Of a stretch of 64,000 nt of DNA, positions 53,282 through 61,414 are shown piece after piece (position 1 is the stretch's first letter; every line of letters begins with the position of its first letter). The notes beneath the pieces are model-generated. The model worked only from the letters and a program-made list of their open reading frames with translations. It did not search any database and had not been told where the DNA came from. The position numbers and the translations under genes were made by a program. This stretch comes from Neptunicoccus cionae (GTDB taxonomy: Bacteria; Pseudomonadota; Alphaproteobacteria; Rhodobacterales; Rhodobacteraceae), in the NCBI RefSeq assembly GCF_014643735.1, contig NZ_BMKA01000005.1, positions 245 through 64,244 on the forward strand, given 5' to 3'.

Positions 53282-53941
53282 CTATTCCCCAAGGTGATTG
53301 CAGTCGTTGAAACTGCGCACAAAGAACCGGTCTTTCGTCAGCACGACACGGCTGATTGAACCATTGGAGGCCCCGATCATCGCAAACGGTTTACACCCTG
53401 TTGCAATCGACATAATCGCGCCAACCACCCCACCATGCACACAAAAGGCAATTCGTTCTCCGGCATGATTGTCCAGCAGCCGCCACAGCCCGCGTTCGAC
53501 CCGTTCGTGAAGTTCCGCAGTCGTTTCCGCCCCTGGAATATGGCCCCATTCATGTTCCGCTTTGGCACGCAGAAACTCTGGTGCTCCTTCAGCCGATTTG
53601 ATCCGGTACAACCCGCCATCCCACTCTCCAAGGCGGATTTCGCGCAGGTCCGGTTCCTCAACTGGCGTCATGCCGAGATATTTCGCAAGCGGTGCCATCG
53701 TTTGGTGCGTCCGCTGGAGCGACGTAACATAGAGCGCATCAAAACGCTCCTCCCGCAGACGCTCACCAACTGCTTCGGCCTGCGCCTCGCCACGGGGATG
53801 CAGCGGCGGATTGCCGTGGCCGTCTTTCATCGGAAAAGACACACCGGGGCGGGCAGGAATGGTTTCGCCGTGCCGGATAAACAGCACATCCACCGCGTCT
53901 TTTGGCACAACAAACCGGTGTTGGGGGTATTCTTTTGTCAT
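53282..53941 (-). CDS. Histidine phosphatase family protein
   Basis: 219 aa. The phosphohistidine motif FIRHGETIPARPG occurs near residue 17, and the second histidine is in FCVHGGVVGAIMSIATG, so unlike the paralogue at 45731 both active-site histidines are present. ATG 53941 follows AAAGGAA. Substrate unknown; the family includes phosphoglycerate mutases, sugar phosphatases and others. The gene is solitary, convergent with the quinone oxidoreductase gene across the inverted-repeat element. Confidence 0.9.
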   Translation of the reverse strand: MTKEYPQHRFVVPKDAVDVLFIRHGETIPARPGVSFPMKDGHGNPPLHPRGEAQAEAVGERLREERFDALYVTSLQRTHQTMAPLAKYLGMTPVEEPDLREIRLGEWDGGLYRIKSAEGAPEFLRAKAEHEWGHIPGAETTAELHERVERGLWRLLDNHAGERIAFCVHGGVVGAIMSIATGCKPFAMIGASNGSISRVVLTKDRFFVRSFNDCNHLGE

Positions 53942-54069
53942 CTGCGTCTTTCCTTTATTAAAGGTATTTCAGGTTTGCCGCCACGTCGCAGCGCCCGTTG
54001 ATTGACAGGTTTTGGAACTTGGCCATAGGCTTTTCACAAACCTGATCCCCCGTCAAACTGGAGCTCGCC

Positions 54070-54966
54070 TTGGACAGCCTTCGCACACCGGACTCTCGCT
54101 TTTCCGACCTACCGGATTGGCCTTATGCCCCCAACTACATAGACACGCTCGACGGTTATGACGGTCTGCGGGTCCATTATGTGGACGAAGGCCCGAAGGA
54201 TGCGGAACGGGTGTTTCTGTGCCTGCACGGCCAACCCACATGGTCCTATCTTTATCGAAAAATGATCCCCGTGTTCGCTGACAGTGACGCACGCGTGATC
54301 GCACCGGACTGGCTCGGGTTCGGGCGGTCCGACAAACCGGCAGAGGACTCCGCCTACAGTTTCAACTTCCACCGCGACATGATCCTCGCCTTCATTAGGG
54401 CGCTGGATTTAAGAAATATTACGCTGGTGGTGCAGGATTGGGGCGGCCTTCTTGGATTAACACTCCCCCATGCTATGCCGGACCGGATCACCCGCCTTCT
54501 GGTGATGAACACGTCGATTGCTGTGGGACAGTCGCCCGGCAAAGGGTTTGAGGACTGGCGCGCCTATAACGCTGCCAATCCGGACCTTGATATTGCCGCC
54601 CTGATGAAACGCGCCACCCCGATCCTCAGCGACGCTGAAGCACAAGCCTACGCCGCTCCTTACCCCGACGTGACCTACAAGGGCGGCGTGCGGCGCTTTC
54701 CTGATATGGTGATGACCAGCCCGGATATGGAAGGGGTCGATCACGCAAGGGCCGCGCTGGATTTCCTGTCAAATCACTGGCAGGGCCAAAGCTTCATGGC
54801 GGTCGGGCATCAGGATCCGGTGCTTGGCCCGCCTGCGATGAAGTGGCTGCACAGCGTAATCCGCAACTGCCCGCCCGCGCTCGATGTGCTAGAGGGCGGC
54901 CACTTCCTTCAGGAATGGGGCGCGCCAATCGCCACAGCCGCGCTGGCCCATTGGGGCGACAGTTGA
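54070..54966 (+). CDS. Haloalkane dehalogenase (HLD-I, DhlA-like)
   Basis: 298-aa alpha/beta hydrolase. The oxyanion motif is HGQPTW (53-58), the nucleophile Asp123 is followed by halide-binding Trp124 (VVQDWGG), the acid is Asp249 (GHQDP) and the base His278 (EGGHFLQEWG). This order, with the acid after the cap domain, is that of the HLD-I subfamily such as DhlA. It would hydrolyse haloalkanes to alcohol and halide in the cytoplasm. The start is TTG 54070 with GGAG upstream. A two-gene run with the reductase 39 bases downstream is plausible. Natural marine organohalogens are possible substrates (inference). Confidence 0.88.
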   Translation: MDSLRTPDSRFSDLPDWPYAPNYIDTLDGYDGLRVHYVDEGPKDAERVFLCLHGQPTWSYLYRKMIPVFADSDARVIAPDWLGFGRSDKPAEDSAYSFNFHRDMILAFIRALDLRNITLVVQDWGGLLGLTLPHAMPDRITRLLVMNTSIAVGQSPGKGFEDWRAYNAANPDLDIAALMKRATPILSDAEAQAYAAPYPDVTYKGGVRRFPDMVMTSPDMEGVDHARAALDFLSNHWQGQSFMAVGHQDPVLGPPAMKWLHSVIRNCPPALDVLEGGHFLQEWGAPIATAALAHWGDS

Positions 54967-55005
54967 AACCCGAACTCATCCAAATAAAAAACTGAGGAAC
55001 ACGCC

Positions 55006-56007
55006 ATGAAAACCCGTCAGGTTATCGTTAGGGAGCTGCCCAAGGGCGCTCTGACACAGGACCATTTCGAACTGCAAGACACCGAACTGCCCGCGCCCAA
55101 GGACGGCGAACTCCAAGTACGCACTATCCTTATGTCGATTGACGCCGCCAACCGCGCATGGATGCAAGGCGCCACCTACCGCGAGCCGATCCTAGCGGGC
55201 GATGCAATGCACACCTACGCGCTGGCTGAAGTCACCGACAGCCGCTCCGACAGGTTCGCGGCGGGCGATATCGTTGCCGTGGAAACGGTCTGGGCCGATC
55301 ATGCGGTTGTGCCAGCGCGCGGAGCAGTGAAACTGCCCAAGGTCGACACCCTGTCACACCTGATGTCTGTCTTTGGAATCGCAGGCAAAACCGCCTTCCA
55401 CGGATTGATGTCCGTAGGCCGCCCGCTGCCCGGTGAAACCGTTGTGGTGTCCGCCGCCGCTGGCTCGGTCGGCGTCTATGTGGGACAGATTGCCAAGGCC
55501 ATCGGCTGCCGCGTTGTTGGCATTGCCGGTGGCACCGAAAAGGGCAAATGGGTGGTCGATGAACTCGGCTTTGATGCATGCGTCGATTACCGCGATCCGG
55601 CGTGGCACAAAGCGCTGAAGGCCGCCTGCCCTGACGGGATCGACGTATATTTCGACAACGTAGGCGGCGCGACCCTTGAAACCGTTCTGTTCCGCATGAA
55701 CGAGCGGGGCCGCGTGGTCTGCTGTGGCGCAGTCAGCCAATATGACGCCTCCAGCCCCAGCGGCCCACGCAATTTACCCGGCATGGTGGTGGTGAAACGT
55801 CTGCGCATGGAAGGCTTCATCGTCATGGACTACGCCCATGAAGACGCTACTGCCCTGCGCGCCCTGCAGAACTGGGTGAAGTCCGGCGCGATCAAAGTGC
55901 CCGAGGACATCGTTGACGGCCTCGAAAACGCCCCAGCAGCCCTTATCGGCCTGCTCGCAGGTGAAAACCGCGGCAAACGCATGGTCCGCGTCGGCCCCGA
56001 CAACTGA
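55006..56007 (+). CDS. NADP-dependent oxidoreductase (PTGR/CurA-like MDR)
   Basis: 333-aa zinc-independent medium-chain reductase of the leukotriene B4 12-hydroxydehydrogenase/CurA type. The nucleotide motif VVSAAAGSVGVYVGQIAKA (near residue 146) and GIDVYFDNVGGATLETVL are diagnostic, as is the N-terminal SIDAANRAWM. It reduces alkenals or enones with NADPH. It faces a paralogue (56086-57123) across a bidirectional terminator; the two share domain order and several blocks but are clearly diverged. Confidence 0.9.
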   Translation: MKTRQVIVRELPKGALTQDHFELQDTELPAPKDGELQVRTILMSIDAANRAWMQGATYREPILAGDAMHTYALAEVTDSRSDRFAAGDIVAVETVWADHAVVPARGAVKLPKVDTLSHLMSVFGIAGKTAFHGLMSVGRPLPGETVVVSAAAGSVGVYVGQIAKAIGCRVVGIAGGTEKGKWVVDELGFDACVDYRDPAWHKALKAACPDGIDVYFDNVGGATLETVLFRMNERGRVVCCGAVSQYDASSPSGPRNLPGMVVVKRLRMEGFIVMDYAHEDATALRALQNWVKSGAIKVPEDIVDGLENAPAALIGLLAGENRGKRMVRVGPDN

Positions 56008-56034
56008 CGGCTTCAATGTTCCAGAAATACTCAT

Positions 56035-56063
56035 AAAAAAGGGGGGCCGCCAAGCCCCCCTTT
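56035..56063. terminator. Bidirectional terminator between two MDR genes
   Basis: AAAGGGGGGC (56038-56047) and GCCCCCCTTT (56054-56063) pair perfectly over 10 bp with a 6-nt loop. A-runs and T-runs flank it on both sides, so it can serve both convergent genes. Confidence 0.85.
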
Positions 56064-56085
56064 CCGATCAAGTCAGGCTATGGCT

Positions 56086-57123
56086 TCAGCCCTTTGGATC
56101 TTCGCCAACCCGCACAAGCTGCTTGCCGAAGTTGTCGCCGTTCAGCAGTTCCAGAAAGGCTTCCGGCGCGTTTTCAAGCCCTTCTGCAACGCTTTCACGG
56201 AACTTGATTTTGCCAGCGGCCATCATCGGCGCGACCTCTTTAAAGAAGGCAGCGGCGCTGTCTTGATGGTCGGGAAACAGGAACCCTTGCACGGTCAGAC
56301 GGTTTGTCAGGATCGTAGACCAAACCGCTGGCAGAGGAGCCGCTTCCGCTACGTTATCACCATTATACCACGCAATCATGCCACAAATTGCGATACGGCC
56401 GAACATATTCATGTTTGGCAGAACCGCTTCCAAGGTTTTACCGCCCACGTTCTCAAAGTAGACGTCAACACCTTGCGGCGCGGCTTCTTTGATCTGCGCC
56501 CCCAGTTCGCGCCCGTCTTTGGCGGCTTTGTGATCCAGACAGGCATCAAAGCCCAACTCGTCTACTGCGAAGGAACATTTTTCAGCACCACCAGCAACGC
56601 CGATCACTTTACAGCCTTTGGCTTTCGCCAGCTGACCTGCAAGACCACCAACAGCGCCTGTGGCGGCTGAAATCAGAACCGTTTCGCCCTCTTTCATCTT
56701 GCCGATCTCGTTCAACCCGATCCAAGCGGTCATGCCCGGCATCCCAAGCACCCCGAGATAGGTCGAAAGCGGTGCGGCGTTGGGGTCGACTTTGCGAATA
56801 TCAGCACCATCGGCAATGCCATGCGTGGCCCAGCCGGTGCGCCCGACAACAATATCGCCAACCGCGAATTTATCATTGTTAGAGGCAATCACTTCACAAA
56901 TCGCGCCGCCTTCCATTGTGCCACCGATTGGCACCGGATCAGCATAGGATTTCGCATCATTCATCCGGCCCCGCATATAGGGGTCAAGGGACAGCCAGAT
57001 CGTACGCAAAGTGACCTGTCCTGCGCCCATTTCCGGCAGTTCTTTATCTTCGTAGCGAAAGTTTTCGAGTGTTGGCCAGCCTTTTGGGCGGGATGCCAAA
57101 GCGACGTGTTGATAGATTGTCAT
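56086..57123 (-). CDS. NADP-dependent oxidoreductase (PTGR/CurA-like MDR)
   Basis: 345 aa from ATG 57123, with CAGGAG upstream; a longer frame to 57195 includes a hairpin and has no ribosome site. SLDPYMRGRMNDAKSY near residue 47, AATGAVGGLAGQLAKAKGC (nucleotide motif) and GVDVYFENVGGKTLEAVL identify the same reductase family as the convergent gene. Likely a cytoplasmic alkenal/enone reductase. Probably cotranscribed with or partially insulated from the amidase gene upstream by the hairpin at 57147. Confidence 0.9.
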   Translation of the reverse strand: MTIYQHVALASRPKGWPTLENFRYEDKELPEMGAGQVTLRTIWLSLDPYMRGRMNDAKSYADPVPIGGTMEGGAICEVIASNNDKFAVGDIVVGRTGWATHGIADGADIRKVDPNAAPLSTYLGVLGMPGMTAWIGLNEIGKMKEGETVLISAATGAVGGLAGQLAKAKGCKVIGVAGGAEKCSFAVDELGFDACLDHKAAKDGRELGAQIKEAAPQGVDVYFENVGGKTLEAVLPNMNMFGRIAICGMIAWYNGDNVAEAAPLPAVWSTILTNRLTVQGFLFPDHQDSAAAFFKEVAPMMAAGKIKFRESVAEGLENAPEAFLELLNGDNFGKQLVRVGEDPKG

Positions 57124-57146
57124 GATGTACTCCTGAATTCTGGTAT

Positions 57147-57171
57147 GGGGGGAGAGTAATCCTCTCCCCCC
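57147..57171 (-). terminator. GC-rich hairpin between the amidase and reductase genes
   Basis: GGGGGGAGAG (57147-57156) and CTCTCCCCCC (57162-57171) form a perfect 10-bp stem with a 5-nt loop. It lies 46 bases after the amidase stop and in the 5' leader of the reductase gene. There is no U-tract, so a partial terminator or processing site is as likely. Confidence 0.55.
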
Positions 57172-57217
57172 ACAACCGCCAAGGGTATGAAACAATGCCG
57201 TTACGTCTTATCACAAA

Positions 57218-58612
57218 TTACTGGGGGTCCACGGGGCGGATTGCGGCGTGTGCGGCTTCGATATCCCGTCCTGCGGCAATCAGGATGTCCTCGCGGTAGC
57301 GCCGCGCCAGCAATTGCACGCCCATCGGCTTACCCGCCGCTTGTCCCGTCGCCACAGCCAACCCCGGAAGGCCAAGTGCGGGAACCGCAAGCTGGGTCAG
57401 TTGCGATTGCATGATTGCTTTGAAACCCTCTTCAGATTGAACGTCGGCCTGTTGGTCAAAGGGCAGCATTCCGGAAATCGGACAGATCAGCACCGAATAC
57501 TGCGCCAGAAACAACTGCCACTGACGCAGGTGGGTAACACGGTCCCGCAGCGCATCCAGCAGGCCACCCGCATCCACAGGCGCGGACAGGGATTGCATTA
57601 CTGCAAACACATGCTGGCTGTCCGGTTCGCCCTCTTGTTCCATCATCCGGTCCACACCCTGCCGCATCTCTGCCAGCCACAGTTTGGCGTTTATGTCCGC
57701 AGCGGGTTGCATGGGGGGGCAGTCGACTTCTTCCACCTCCCAGCCTGCATCGGTCAGATTTTTCGCCGCCGCGCGTAGGGCGGACTCTATTTCGGGGGCA
57801 ATCTCCATCCCGTCAGGCCGCACACACAGGGCCGCACGGCGCGGGAAATCGCCCTGATCAATCGGCGCTGGCACATACCACGGATCGCGCAGATCCTCGA
57901 CGGCCATCGCCCGCAGGCTAAGATCAATGTCATCCATGCTCCGCGCCAGAGGCCCGCCCACAGCCATCAGCTGCCCGCCAATATGCCGGTCCGCGCCCGA
58001 AGGGTTATAGGCTGGCAACCGGCCGAGCGTTGGCCGCAAACCGTGAATGCCACAGGCATAGGCGGGATAGCGGATCGACCCGCCGATATCCGTGCCATGC
58101 CCCACAGCCGCCATACCGCTCGCGACAGAGGACCCTGCCCCGCCGGACGACCCACCCGGAGTAATGTCTTTCCCATGGGGGTTGAGTGTCTGGCCGTGCA
58201 GGTTGTTCTTGGTAAACCAGCGCAGCGAAAACGCCGGCGTATTGGTGCGACCGACAATAATTGCCCCTGCTTTGCGCATGTTGGACACCACGGGGCTGTC
58301 CTCCTCTGCCACAAGGTTTTCCAGCAACTTCAAGCCGTTGGTGGTGGCGTGGCCCGCCTGATCCACATTCACCTTAATCGTCACCGGAACGCCCGCCATC
58401 GGCCCGACTTCACGCCCGGCGGCAATATCCGCATCAACCGCTGCAGCTGCCGATAACGCCTCCTCGGGCATATGTTGCACCACAGCGTTTAGCACGGGGT
58501 TTACCGCATCAATTCGTTCCAAATGGGCTTTGGTGACTTCGCAAGCGGAAAGGTCTTTGTTGCGGATCTTTGCTGCAATTTCGGTGGCGCTCAGGGTCCA
58601 GAGTTCGGACAT
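57218..58612 (-). CDS. Amidase (amidase signature family)
   Basis: 464-aa hydrolase with the Ser-cisSer-Lys triad: Lys80 (VPVTIKVN), cis-Ser155 (GGSSGGAG) and nucleophile Ser179 (DIGGSIR). It hydrolyses a carboxamide to acid and ammonia in the cytoplasm, with the substrate not readable. ATG 58612 follows an upstream AGTTACC-like stretch and lacks a strong ribosome site. It lies divergent from the small membrane protein gene. Confidence 0.92.
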   Translation of the reverse strand: MSELWTLSATEIAAKIRNKDLSACEVTKAHLERIDAVNPVLNAVVQHMPEEALSAAAAVDADIAAGREVGPMAGVPVTIKVNVDQAGHATTNGLKLLENLVAEEDSPVVSNMRKAGAIIVGRTNTPAFSLRWFTKNNLHGQTLNPHGKDITPGGSSGGAGSSVASGMAAVGHGTDIGGSIRYPAYACGIHGLRPTLGRLPAYNPSGADRHIGGQLMAVGGPLARSMDDIDLSLRAMAVEDLRDPWYVPAPIDQGDFPRRAALCVRPDGMEIAPEIESALRAAAKNLTDAGWEVEEVDCPPMQPAADINAKLWLAEMRQGVDRMMEQEGEPDSQHVFAVMQSLSAPVDAGGLLDALRDRVTHLRQWQLFLAQYSVLICPISGMLPFDQQADVQSEEGFKAIMQSQLTQLAVPALGLPGLAVATGQAAGKPMGVQLLARRYREDILIAAGRDIEAAHAAIRPVDPQ

Positions 58613-58771
58613 TTTCGGTAACTCCTAATCTATTCTATCGCATCGTGGCACCACCCGAGCCTGATGTGCAACGGGATTCTTTCCCTTAAGGCATGCAGAG
58701 TCTTTGGAACCTTTCCCGCGCGCACGGGTTGGATAGGTGAAACCCATATTTTAAACGGAAAGGTCGAACGC

Positions 58772-58960
58772 ATGTCCGCCCCTGAAACCAACGTTGAGAA
58801 ACAGAAGAAACGCCACTATGGTCCACTGCTCGGAATGATCGCGATTGGTGCTGGTGCCATACTTGTTATGCTGACGCTGACCTATCTGTCGGACGATGTG
58901 ACAGATGAAGGCGTTACCGGCACCATCCCCGAAAACTCCGCTACTGTTGAAGGCAGCTAG
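58772..58960 (+). CDS. Small single-pass membrane protein, unknown function
   Basis: 62 aa from ATG 58772, which has GGAAAGG upstream. A basic segment (KQKKRHYG) precedes one hydrophobic helix (about residues 18-40, LLGMIAIGAGAILVMLTLTY), followed by an acidic tail rich in Asp, Glu and Thr. This charge pattern predicts an N-in topology with the tail in the periplasm. I do not recognise a family. The frame upstream to 58664 is unlikely to be coding. A strong hairpin terminator follows, so it is a complete single-gene unit. Confidence 0.68.
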   Translation: MSAPETNVEKQKKRHYGPLLGMIAIGAGAILVMLTLTYLSDDVTDEGVTGTIPENSATVEGS

Positions 58961-59033
58961 GAATTTTGCGCGCGCGGTATTTGATCGCTGCGCTTTCGAA
59001 AACTCCATAGGGCAATTTCTGCCCATAGCGCCT

Positions 59034-59085
59034 GAAAGGCCTGCTCGCGTTGTCCTCCCCAATGCGAGCAGGCCTTTCACTTTTG
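59034..59085 (+). terminator. Long-stem terminator after the small membrane protein gene
   Basis: GAAAGGCCTGCTCGC (59034-59048) and GCGAGCAGGCCTTTC (59064-59078) form a perfect 15-bp stem with a 15-nt loop, followed by ACTTTTGCTTC. It lies between convergent genes and may also stop the aminotransferase operon. Confidence 0.8.
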
Positions 59086-59102
59086 CTTCTCTCTGTTGCC
59101 GT

Positions 59103-60425
59103 TCACGCCAGCCCCGCATCCACCGCCTTTGACAACTTACCGACCAGTTCGTCTATCTGGGGGTCGGTGATGATAAAGGGCGGGGCCAGTAGAACGTGAT
59201 CGCCGCTCTGCCCGTCGATCGTGCCGCTCATCGGATAGCAGATCATGCCTGCCTCAAACGCTGCGGCCTTAATTCGTGCGGCGGTTTTGCGGTCCGGATC
59301 AAGCGGGGCTTTTGTCATCCGGTCCGCCACCAGTTCCACGCCGACAAAAAGACCGCGCCCGCGAATGTCCCCGATATTGAGATGTGTCCCGAATTCAGCC
59401 GCGAGAGCGGTGCGCAGCTTGTGGCCCTGCCTATCAGCCGCGCTGACCAGATCACGCCCGAGTAAAGATTTCACCACCGCAACTCCTGCCGCAGCTGCGC
59501 AAGGGTGCCCGATATAGGTGTGGCCGTGCTGGAAAAAGCCGCTACCATCTGCGATGGCTTGGTAGATTTGCTTGCTGCACAGCATCGCGCCGATGGGCTG
59601 ATACCCAGCACCCAAGCCCTTGGCGATACACAAAATATCAGGCGCCACCCCGTCTTGTTCGCAGGCAAACAGACTGCCGGTGCGCCCCATACCACACATA
59701 ACTTCGTCCAATATCAGCAGTATGCCGTACTGATCGCAAATCTCGCGGATGCGTTTGAAATAACCCTTAACGGCCGGTACAGCCCCCGCCGTGGCACCCA
59801 CGACAGGCTCCGCGATGAAGGCCATGACTGTTTCGGGGCCGACCCGTAACAGTTCCTCCTCCAACAGGTTGGCCGCGCGGATACCGTAAGCCTCCTCAGA
59901 CTCACCCTCCTGTTGCAAACGATAGGCGTAACAGGGATCAATGTGGCTCATATCGATCAGCAACGGGCCGAATTGTGCCCGCCGCCAAGCGTTGCCGCCC
60001 GCAGAAAGTGCGCCCATCGTGTTGCCGTGGTAACTTTGCTTTCGGGCGATCAAACGCCCCCGCTGCGGCTCACCTTTTTCCACAAAATACTGCCGCGCGA
60101 GCTTCAATGCGGCTTCGACCGCCTCTGACCCGCCGGACACAAGATAAACCCGATCCAGATCGCCGGGCGCATGTTCGATAAGCAGGTCTGCCAGCGTCTC
60201 CGCAGGCTCCGAGGTCAAAAATCCGGTGTGGGCATAGGCAAGACTGTCAAGCTGCGCTTTAACCGCTTCAATTACCGTGCGATCATTATGCCCAAGGCAG
60301 GACACCGCCGCCCCACCGGAAGCGTCGAGGTATTGTTTGCCATTGGAATCATAAAGATAGCAGCCATCGCCGCGCACAGCGACAGGCGGGTTCTGTTTGG
60401 TGTGGCGGGGAAAGATATGGGACAT
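59103..60425 (-). CDS. Class III pyridoxal-phosphate aminotransferase
   Basis: 440-aa fold-type I aminotransferase of the omega-amino acid/aspartate aminotransferase-family group. The PLP lysine is Lys269 in CIAKGLGAGYQPIGAM, the cofactor Asp is Asp240 in LILDEVMCGMGRTG, and SGGSEAVEAALKLARQY binds phosphate. It would move an amino group between an amine or omega-amino acid and a 2-oxo acid. It is the last gene of a four-gene operon, nine bases after the C45 gene, so its amine substrate may come from the decarboxylase product (inference). Confidence 0.92.
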   Translation of the reverse strand: MSHIFPRHTKQNPPVAVRGDGCYLYDSNGKQYLDASGGAAVSCLGHNDRTVIEAVKAQLDSLAYAHTGFLTSEPAETLADLLIEHAPGDLDRVYLVSGGSEAVEAALKLARQYFVEKGEPQRGRLIARKQSYHGNTMGALSAGGNAWRRAQFGPLLIDMSHIDPCYAYRLQQEGESEEAYGIRAANLLEEELLRVGPETVMAFIAEPVVGATAGAVPAVKGYFKRIREICDQYGILLILDEVMCGMGRTGSLFACEQDGVAPDILCIAKGLGAGYQPIGAMLCSKQIYQAIADGSGFFQHGHTYIGHPCAAAAGVAVVKSLLGRDLVSAADRQGHKLRTALAAEFGTHLNIGDIRGRGLFVGVELVADRMTKAPLDPDRKTAARIKAAAFEAGMICYPMSGTIDGQSGDHVLLAPPFIITDPQIDELVGKLSKAVDAGLA

Positions 60426-60434
60426 TACAGGCTC

Positions 60435-61406
60435 CTAAGCAGCGCCGGGGATCGTGACCTTCCGGCTCCCTTCGTTAAAATTATCCATAGAAAATGACCA
60501 GACCGTTCCTGGCCACCGGATTTCCATTTCTTGCAGTCTCGGGCGGTAGACGGCTGTGTAAAGCGTCCCGAACCCCGCATCGAAAGCGGTGGAATAGAGC
60601 GGCGGCTTCAGAAATGCACCAATAAAAGTTTCTTCTGGATCACGGTGTAAAGTTAGCCGCTGCAATAAGAACCTTTCCCGCTCTACTGTGGCTGTGAAGC
60701 GTGCGTGGCTGACCCATTCCACGTTTTCCTGATGGTTGGTGGCCACAGCCGCATGGGTGATGACCGCAGGCCGGTCCGGTGCCATCATTGCCGTCAAATA
60801 CTGCCGCTTCGCATCCAGCACAGTGACGTTATAGCTCATGTGGGTGGGCACACGGGCCAGCACCCTGCCCGCCTGTTCGGTGGTTTCACAGGTTTGCAGC
60901 ACATAACGCAGGATTAGCGGCACGCCAAAGCCGGTCCCGACCACGCGCCGACCTCCAAAGGTCAGGGAAATAGACAGGCCCGCGTCATTGCAACCGTCCA
61001 CCATCCCCCAAAGCCCGTCCGAAGTGCCCATCACACGGCGTCCCTGCCAGCCGGTGTGCAGGATCAGGCTGTCAAAGGCCTTCGGGTTGTAATCGTAATT
61101 GCGCACCAGAACCGGTTCCTTGCCAGTCCAAATCGCTTGTGAACATCCCGCTAGGTAAGGGGGCGGACAATAAAAGCTGAGAAAGCGCGCCGCCTGATCG
61201 CCGCCCCCTGCCAATTCGCACAATTCGTCGTAAAGTGGCACGATTTCAGGCATGTGGGTTTCAAGCGCACGGCGGCTTTCCAGATAACTCGGGCGGGCGC
61301 TGTCGCCCTCCCGTTCCCACCAACGCTTGTAATGGGGCCAGTATTCGTCAAACAGCCCGGACCATTTTGCCCCGGGCTGTTGTTCGCTGATTGCGCGCCA
61401 GTACAT
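60435..61406 (-). CDS. C45 family Ntn-hydrolase / acyltransferase (acyl-CoA:6-APA acyltransferase-like)
   Basis: 323 aa. The candidate nucleophile is Cys88 in YLAGCSQAIW, followed by VLVRNYDYNP, the arrangement of the penicillin acyltransferase (AAT) family, which self-cleaves before this cysteine and transfers or removes acyl groups on amines. The region SDGLWGMVDGCNDAGLSISL and NHQENVEW also match the family. ATG 61406 follows AAGGA. It lies eight bases after the ATP-grasp gene and nine before the aminotransferase gene. It could acylate or deacylate the amine made by the operon; direction is unknown. Confidence 0.87.
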   Translation of the reverse strand: MYWRAISEQQPGAKWSGLFDEYWPHYKRWWEREGDSARPSYLESRRALETHMPEIVPLYDELCELAGGGDQAARFLSFYCPPPYLAGCSQAIWTGKEPVLVRNYDYNPKAFDSLILHTGWQGRRVMGTSDGLWGMVDGCNDAGLSISLTFGGRRVVGTGFGVPLILRYVLQTCETTEQAGRVLARVPTHMSYNVTVLDAKRQYLTAMMAPDRPAVITHAAVATNHQENVEWVSHARFTATVERERFLLQRLTLHRDPEETFIGAFLKPPLYSTAFDAGFGTLYTAVYRPRLQEMEIRWPGTVWSFSMDNFNEGSRKVTIPGAA

Positions 61407-61414
61407 GGCTGTCC

